From positions 14,941,339 through 15,005,338 of the forward strand of contig NC_034011.1 in the NCBI RefSeq assembly GCF_000346465.2: DNA of 64,000 bases, written 5' to 3'. Made by a program: the position numbers and the translations under genes. The notes under the pieces are model-generated. The model saw only the letters and a program-made list of their open reading frames with translations, was not told the DNA's origin and made no database searches. Of this stretch, positions 58,343 to 64,000 are shown piece after piece. This stretch comes from Prunus persica (taxonomy: Eukaryota; Streptophyta; Magnoliopsida; Rosales; Rosaceae). Position 1 is the stretch's first letter, and every line of letters starts with the position of its first letter.

Positions 58343-59068
58343 TTTCTGGAATTTCTGAAAAAGGAGTCGGACAATAGGGTCTCAGCTAGGGATTTCCTCG
58401 GAATCATAATCTTTCGATCGTCTTTGTAGGTTTGGGGAATCAACCCCCAAGTACCGTGAAGGCGTTGCCGAACGGTAGGTGGAAGTTTGCATCCTGGAAG
58501 GGATATATTCGGATTCTGACTCTTTTGCGGGGTCCAGCCCTCTGACCGTCCGAATAGGCGACTTGTCTCCTAGGATTTTCATCTGTGAGTCCCTTTGTCG
58601 AGCGCTAATCCTGATCGGAGACCTCTGTCTCTCTGCCTCCCGATCGTTAATCCGATGTCGGGTGTGCCGGGACCACCAACTGTTTGGAAGGTGCGGGCGT
58701 TGCCTTCGCTACCTTATCGTGTCTCTTCTTCCTATGAGGGGTCTGCAAGCTCTCGGAGGAGTGAGTTGTCTGAATGTTCTACGTGTGCTGCTGGTGGAGC
58801 AGCTGCTGGGTTTCGTCCACTTTGGACGAAAGAAGGTGGTTGTGTTGCTGAAGCCTTGCCATGTCCTTCCGTGGGGAGGCGATTTGGGCCACTAGCTCGG
58901 CTTCGGCGGTTGTTTGGGTAGCGGGGGCGTTTCCGAAGGGAGTGCATGGAGGTAGCGCTGGGCTAGCTCCGCCTTGCCTACCGAACGGTAGCCCTTCTTC
59001 CGATAGGCACGTAGGTACTAAGGTGGTCTCCATATGTTTTGGAGATGGTGGGTTGATTTCTCTCGCTT
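58343..59068 (-). pseudogene. Broken N-terminal gag / leader of the gypsy element
   Basis: Minus-strand frames after the primer site contain gag-like N-terminal sequence (EAELVAQIASPRKDMARLQQ and Gln-rich coiled coil, ending near 58779). They are followed by an Arg/Ser-rich stretch that is open up to a TGA at 58382-58384, just 40 bases before the long frame. At least one frameshift and this stop separate it from the main polyprotein. Confidence 0.65.
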
Positions 59069-59087
59069 CCCACAGACGGCGCCAAAC

Positions 59088-59561
59088 TGTTGATGCGAAA
59101 AAGTGGTTCTGCACGTATTTCGTCAACTTAGTGATTTTAGGCCTTCGGTAGGTGACTGTCCTCGGTAGATGTTCTACTACAGAAGGGTAAGTACCTAAAA
59201 AAGGTCATGTTCGGTAAGTCCTTGGGGTACCAGTGTGGTACCGGCCGAAGGCTCTCCGATGCTTTAGTAAGGACGGTTTTAGTAAAGTTAACTGACAGAT
59301 CAATCGATAGCGTACCGTTCGTTATGATTCTCTCCTTTTGGGGATAGGGGTCTTCTTATATAGGCCTTGGGAGGTGTGCATTATGCTCATATTTCCGATG
59401 TGGGACTGTGGACATGGATTGTGAGCATGACACGTGTCCGATGGTAAAAAGGGACAAGATAGATGGCTTCGGTAGGAAGCATGCCGAAGGCGTTTCTGCA
59501 GCCAGAATCGATCCTGTCCATGTGTTTGGTTGTCATAGGCCATTTATCTCCGGTATAAACA
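59088..59561 (-). repeat. Gypsy 5' LTR (right)
   Basis: 474 bp partner of the left LTR. The primer binding site adjoins its inner edge at about 59069-59087. Confidence 0.95.
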
Positions 59562-59799
59562 AAAACAATTTCCTGTTTTGTTTGAGTTTCTGTTAATGGG
59601 ACCATGTTTGTTCCCAACATCAAATAGATTTACAGCACTCATCAATATTACTTATACAATTTGTATAAACAATTGAAATCACAGTATTAAACATTCTTAT
59701 GCTGGACAGAACACAAAGAAGCACCTGACACAGAGAGTCCAGAATTTGGACGATAAATTGCTAGAGCAGAAATATATCGAAAAGTCGATTGTGGACAAT

Positions 59800-60165
59800 G
59801 TATGTCATTTTCTGCATATCATGAGCTTTTAGTTCTGAATTCATAATTCAAATTAAAAAACTTCTAGTTTGATGAGGCTTATCGATGAAACTTCTGACAT
59901 TATCAATATGGACGTAATAGGATGAATGTCGCAGCTGCTTGGTTGATTATTATTATTGTTAGTCTATGCGCTTGTGGAAAGTAATATGTAAACGTGATTT
60001 TGTAATTTCAAGCCATGCGGATGATGCATTTATATAAAATATATAACTTTTGCATCTAAAATATTGTATGAGTTTTGCTTTATATGATGGGATGGTTTGG
60101 AGCTTGTCTCACCACCATGTTTGAACGAAGAAAATAAGAATAAAAGGGTAAAACTAAATGTTACA
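59800..60165. other. Flank after the DUF1664 exon
   Basis: No further DUF1664 exon could be recognised. AT-rich. Confidence 0.5.
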
Positions 60166-60169
60166 TATT

Positions 60170-60414
60170 GTGTGTGCAAAAACCAAATGTCTGTGTGCAA
60201 ACACAACACACATAATATGCAATTGCATGTTGTGTTTGCAAAAACCAAATGTCCGTGTGCAAACATAACACACACATGCAAACACAACACACACATCATG
60301 CAATTGCATGTTGTGTTTGCAAAAACCAAATGTCTGTGTGCAAACACAACACACACAATATGCAATTGCATGTTGTGTTTGCAAAAACCAAATGTCTGTG
60401 TGCAAACACAACAT
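60170..60414. repeat. Minisatellite containing palindromes
   Basis: GCAAAAACCAAATGTCTGTG recurs at about 60176, 60239, 60320 and 60381. Units are joined by ACACAACA...ATGCAATTGCAT...TGTTGTGT, in which a perfect ATGCAATTGCAT palindrome (for example 60217-60228) sits inside longer mirrored arms. Cys-rich reading frames on both strands come from the repeat. Confidence 0.9.
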
Positions 60415-61680
60415 GCGATTACCAACATGACCTCTACTTAGTGAGGCGTTACTCAATCTGCTTGTATGCATATCTGATGATTTCTGCTGAGGTTCCCATT
60501 TATGGCATGCCTCTTTTATCTTTTTTACTTTGCTTTTTTTTCTTTTGGCTGGTCATATCTGTGTGCCCGGTAGATGCATTTGGCACTATGAACTGATTCG
60601 GTGGCAGTTACAAATTAGCATAGGTCTTAATTCTGGAACTGCCCTTCATAAATGGCTTCATCTGTACTTAACCCAGTTGTTTTTGCAGGTCGGTCTCAAC
60701 CAAGTGTTGATTGCAATATTCTAAACAAGATGACCATACACTGTTATTTGATGTAGGTATACGTATGAGATGGCTTAGCTTTAATTGGTTTGGTTGTTCC
60801 AAGTTTTATGTACACAATCTCACAGTAACTGCCGAGTTGTTTTTTATTTCACGTATTTCTCCGTGGTATTTTTTCCCCAATATTCTGATTATGGAGATGA
60901 AGTAAATATTACTGTGGAGCTTATAGCATGTTTAGTTTATTTTGTGGGCATGACTGCTGTTCTTGGTAACCCTTTTTCTTCAAACTCTCTAGTTTCTGTC
61001 ATCTGAAGTCTTTCCAGTCATTCAACTCAAAAAGTCTCCAACCCACTTTGGAATGGTAGACAAGTGTTAGAAGGCCATAAATAAATAGCCACAAGTTCTC
61101 ATACATGTATATAAAAAGTGTGAAGTTGAAACCTACAGACGACAAGGGAAGAAGGAAGCTCTGTCCCATATAGGTGATCCGTGGAGTAAACATGTTTATG
61201 CCACCATTCCAAATTGACAGCCCCCTCGAATTGCACAATGGCAATATGCTCTCCTCCTGCGACTCTAAAGTAGGCAAAACACTGGTGTTGGAAGGACATG
61301 TAAAAGGGTTATTGTGCATTCTATTGTACAAGCTTGAATGGATTTTCTTTTCTGTTGTATTTGGCCCTTCTCTTTTGAAGCATGCCAAAAATCTTCCTGG
61401 TTTTGTAATATGTGGTTTGTGCCCAATTAATTTACCGTGGACGTTGCATTTTTGTACCTAAAATTTGATAGCTGCCTTCTTTTGAACGATAATTCATTGA
61501 GGGAGAGAATTACTTTCCTTTTGAATATGAATCCATGTGCAACTCCAACTATCATTTGAAAGGTCCAAATCAATTCATGGTAATATAAGGATGGATAACA
61601 ATTGTCGTGTCCATCATATTTGAATTCAGGATTACTTTTAACGAAGTGGAGACTTATTAGAGCACATGCCGTTGACATAC
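60415..61680. other. Stretch without a recognised gene
   Basis: Several short open frames (for example 60999-61388 minus) but no domain, splice pattern or repeat that could be identified. Confidence 0.5.
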
Positions 61681-61900
61681 GATATAATAGCAATATTAGG
61701 TCAATATAGGTGCACTATAGAGGCAATATTAGAGCAATATAAGGGCAATACGATACCAATAGTTATACAATATACATCCAATACGGTGGCAATATGCATA
61801 CACTATCTATGCAATACAAAGACAATATTAAGCAATATAAATACAATATAACTACAATATTAAGTCAATCTACATACAATACATACACATTACAGACAAC
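61681..61900 (+). repeat. Phased CAATA repeat, period about 11 bp
   Basis: CAATAT or CAATAC occurs about every 10-12 bases for some 200 bp, with variable spacer letters between (TTAGAG, TAAGGG, ACAAAGA, ATTAAG). The spacing, rather than the full sequence, is what is conserved. Confidence 0.8.
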
Positions 61901-62022
61901 ATTTTACACATGCAAAAGAAATCGCCACCGAACCTTAACAATACTAGCCCGCGAAGGGAAAATGAAGGCAACAAAAGATCCATGTACTCGGGTGAGCTGA
62001 ACTGAAGCAGCACTCACCGTTA

Positions 62023-62622
62023 CTACAGGTACATCAAAAGATCCATGTCTTTGTCCTTTCTCCTTACTGCATGCACGAGGCTATGATGAGCCATTCCCTC
62101 AGCACCCATATTCAGCACCTGCCAGACACCAACTACATCAATTTCACTCCAATTGTAGTCTGGTGAGATGACCGAAGTATAATCTCGGAACATTTCGAAG
62201 CCGTTGTTGAAACATTCAACCATTTCATGGTTATATTCTTCAGATTGTGTGAAATTTTCGACGGCATTTTTCTTTCTCTCTTCCAATTTCAACTTCAAGG
62301 ACTCTAACTCTTTGCTCTGACTTTTTGCTTTTAGAGTTTGCTTCACCTCTCCAGCGTATGCTTTGTTCAACTTGTTGGCCAAGTTTCCCATAACTTGGCC
62401 ATGAATATCGCACTTACTCTCCCACCAATCCGTTGCCTTTGACATATATTGGAGGTGGTGCTTGACGGCAGAGATTTTGTCAAGCGGATCATTGCTCTCA
62501 GCCTCACTTCCAGATGAAGTGGGATCATGATTGGGAGTCCGAGGTGGAGATGGGAATGGCACATGCCACGGTTGGTCCCCTGGGTAACTGACATGCTCGT
62601 TTGGAGGGCGTACATCCGACAT
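62023..62622 (-). CDS. Unidentified coiled-coil protein, probably a terminal exon
   Basis: The ATG at 62622 opens MSDVRPPNEHVSYPGD, giving 199 residues. The frame extends upstream without an ATG to an acceptor-like GCACGCAACAG near 62660, so more exons may lie upstream on the minus strand. The N-terminal part is Pro/Ser-rich. About residues 80-140 form a Lys/Glu-rich coiled coil (KELESLKLKLEERKK). It ends with an acidic region (FEMFRDYTSVISPDYNWSEI) and a basic RRKDKD tail. The shape resembles C-terminal parts of plant transposon accessory proteins, but no family could be named. It may also be a host gene. Confidence 0.5.
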   Translation of the reverse strand: MSDVRPPNEHVSYPGDQPWHVPFPSPPRTPNHDPTSSGSEAESNDPLDKISAVKHHLQYMSKATDWWESKCDIHGQVMGNLANKLNKAYAGEVKQTLKAKSQSKELESLKLKLEERKKNAVENFTQSEEYNHEMVECFNNGFEMFRDYTSVISPDYNWSEIDVVGVWQVLNMGAEGMAHHSLVHAVRRKDKDMDLLMYL

Positions 62623-62667
62623 CTTTAAGTATTGCTGGGGACAATTCACAGCTGTTGCGTGCAACAA

Positions 62668-63035
62668 AACAAATAAAGGTAGATTCAGTCTCCAGTTGTA
62701 AACGACAATTGGTTAGCTGTAGTGGAGAATATTTGCGTTTTAGTAAGACTAATTACCTTTCCTGTTAAGAAGGTGCCTCTGTTGTAGTTCTGTATAGGAA
62801 GGTTCAGTTATATGTACGAACTTATATGAAGTATATTGGGTCTTTAGTTGGTGCATTCAATTGATGTGATTGCAAACTATACCATTAACTTATTGGCTGT
62901 AATTTACAACAGTACAACATTACATTAACAACAATAAAATTGGCTTCCAAACGACAAAAAACCAAACCTTAATGGGAAATTGAAAATTGTGGATTTCAAC
63001 CCAAAATAGGACTATGTAACTAAGCATTTATTGCG
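62668..63035. other. Upstream of the coiled-coil gene
   Basis: AT-rich, nothing recognised beyond a possible intron. Confidence 0.5.
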
Positions 63036-63039
63036 AATT

Positions 63040-63960
63040 TCAGAACAGAAAATTGGAAAATAGCGAAATTGGAAAATTGGAAAATAGGAAAATTGGAAAA
63101 TAGGAAAAGTGAAAACTTGGAGAATGGGAAATAAGGAAACTTGGAAAATTGGAAATAGAACAAAAGGAAAATTGGCAAATCGGAAATACGAAAAAATGGA
63201 AAGTTGGAAATTTGGGAAATTTGGAAAATTGAAAATTGGAAATAGGAAAAAAGGAAAAATTGGAAAGAGGAAACTAGGCAATAGGATTAAATGACACTTG
63301 GAAAATTGGAAAATTGGAAAAAGGAAAAAAGGACACTTGGAAAATAGAAAATTTGGGTAATTGGAAAATAAAGCAACTTGGAAAATTGGCAAATTTGAAA
63401 TTGGACAAAAGGAAACTTGGAAAATAGGAAAATAGGAAAAAAAGGAAACTTAGAAAATAGTCCAATTGGAAAAAAGATAATTGGATAATTGGACAAAAAC
63501 TTCAAAATTTGAAAAATGGAAATAGGAAACAGGGATACATGGAAAATAAGAAAATTGGAAACGAATTGAAATTGTGGAAATGGGAAATAAGACAGTTACC
63601 ATATTGGACAATTTTAATTACTTTCTGGATTAGGCAAAGTAGGCAACTTTTTTTTAATTACATAATGGGAAAATGGGAACATTGAAAAATTGGAAAACTA
63701 GAAATACAACAAAAGGAAACTTGGGAAATTGCACAATAGGAAAATAGGGAATAGGACAAAATAGGCAAAAATAATGAAAAATTGGAAAATTGGAAAATTG
63801 GATGACACATGGAAAATAGGAAAATATGAAGAATGAAAAAATGGAAACGAATTGAGATTGCTGAAATGAGAAATAAGACAATAACCATATTGGTCAATTT
63901 GAATGAGTTGGTCAATTAGGCAAATCCCTTATTTGAATTACATAATGGGAAAATTACCAA
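63040..63960 (+). repeat. Purine-rich GGAAAATT/GGAAAATA array
   Basis: About 900 bp of TTGGAAAATAGGAAAA-type words in two blocks (63040-63560 and 63660-63860), strongly strand-asymmetric in purines (A/G on the plus strand). A longer unit around AACGAATTGAAATTGTGGAA, AATAAGACA and ACCATATTGG recurs at about 63558-63615 and 63845-63900, so there is a higher-order repeat of about 285 bp. Phe/Pro/Ile-rich reading frames on the minus strand are products of the repeat. Confidence 0.88.
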
Positions 63961-64000
63961 GTTCGGAACGTCCAACATACAAATATATTACAAAAAGGCA

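Larger units (their letters stand above)
49315..59561 (-). mobile_element. Tat-lineage Ty3/gypsy LTR retrotransposon, 10.25 kb
   Basis: LTRs 49315-49788 and 59088-59561 (474 bp each) begin TGTTGATGCG and end GGTATAAACA. AAAAC flanks both ends (49310-49314, 59562-59566). The complement of the bases before the right LTR is TGGCGCCGTCTGTGGGAA, the usual plant gypsy primer site, and TTGGGGGACTAC (complement) is the purine tract beside the left LTR. The element therefore runs on the minus strand. It has a long gag-pol frame with two RNase H domains, and an antisense gene between pol and the 3' LTR, both marks of the Tat lineage. The LTRs differ at about 18 of 474 sites by eye, so insertion is not very recent. 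Confidence 0.96.
48275..59799 (+). pseudogene. DUF1664-family gene fragment split by a retrotransposon
   Basis: Exons recognised in order: 48275-48336 (YTSTILRKNGQLSKLIGELQ), about 48570-48602 (EQSEGDFYAIASQ), 48707-48792 (VRRLAAEVQQL), 49000-49067 (VTSLIMPTATLGALGYGYMW, membrane segment), 49171-49272 (GLKFSDLLYVTKRSMNAAVS), then 59710-59799 (KKHLTQRVQNLDDKLLEQKY). This is the order of plant DUF1664 proteins, small proteins of unknown function with a membrane helix and a coiled coil. A 10.25 kb gypsy element lies in the intron between the last two. The exon 48707-48792 does not join the next one in frame (one base off). The first exon and the C-terminal exons were not found. It lies directly downstream of the DUF1985-Ulp1 gene, so it could be captured cargo. 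Confidence 0.78.

Noticed and set aside
60030..60471. Cys/His-rich reading frames resembling zinc-binding proteins
   Set aside because: The CVCTQTFGFCKHNMQLH pattern is a direct product of the minisatellite and occurs in two overlapping frames and both strands.
63012..63915. Several Phe/Pro/Ile/Ser-rich minus-strand reading frames
   Set aside because: They are translations of the GGAAAATT array; the same low-complexity pattern appears in several frames.

Overview
The window is plant nuclear DNA, from a eudicot and possibly from the Rosaceae. The family guess rests only on the overall feel of the repeats and is not proven. Support for plant origin: spliced genes with AT-rich introns, a RALF peptide gene, a WSD1-type wax ester synthase/DGAT gene, and plant-type CACTA, Tat-lineage gypsy, copia, SINE and MITE elements. 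Host genes are sparse and most of the sequence is layered transposons.

Layout. 153-578 is a RALF-like secreted peptide gene. 1291-15295 is one complete CACTA (En/Spm) transposon of about 14.0 kb, bounded by a GCA target duplication. It carries two spliced minus-strand genes: a TNP2 transposase (2988-6338) and a Transposase_24-Ulp1 protease gene (8633-12172). It also holds a captured, broken piece of the 26S proteasome subunit gene RPN6 (13.79-14.2 kb), and ACGACG/CGTCGT motif arrays that fill both its ends and its introns. 15.4-20.2 kb is a scrapyard: inverted and direct repeats, a SINE with target duplications, a foldback, a hAT-like MITE sitting in a copia gag remnant, and a gypsy pol remnant with LTR-like sequence.

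22.1-23.5 kb is a terminal-inverted-repeat element containing a PB1-domain gene fragment. 25784-30053 is a five-exon WSD1-like acyltransferase gene that reads through intact (464 codons). 30.1-39.1 kb holds a copia element with an unusual array of covarying hairpins, a retroposed noncoding transcript split by a second copia element, and a gypsy solo LTR with a 94-bp minisatellite. 39-42 kb is AT-rich with simple arrays.

42.2-47.7 kb carries a DUF1985-Ulp1 gene of the kind found in Mutator-like elements, with frameshifts. 48.3-59.8 kb is a DUF1664 gene fragment whose exons are separated by an inserted 10.25 kb Tat-lineage Ty3/gypsy retrotransposon (49315-59561, TSD AAAAC). That element has a 1687-codon gag-pol reading frame and a decayed antisense gene. 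60-64 kb has several unusual short-period arrays and one unidentified coiled-coil gene (62023-62622).

The strongest candidates for something new are the CACTA element (host proteasome gene capture, binding-site-like motifs inside introns, a SUMO-protease-like domain on the accessory transposase) and the covarying hairpin array in the copia leader. Exon boundaries were placed by eye from splice signals and protein similarity recalled from family knowledge; no search was run.
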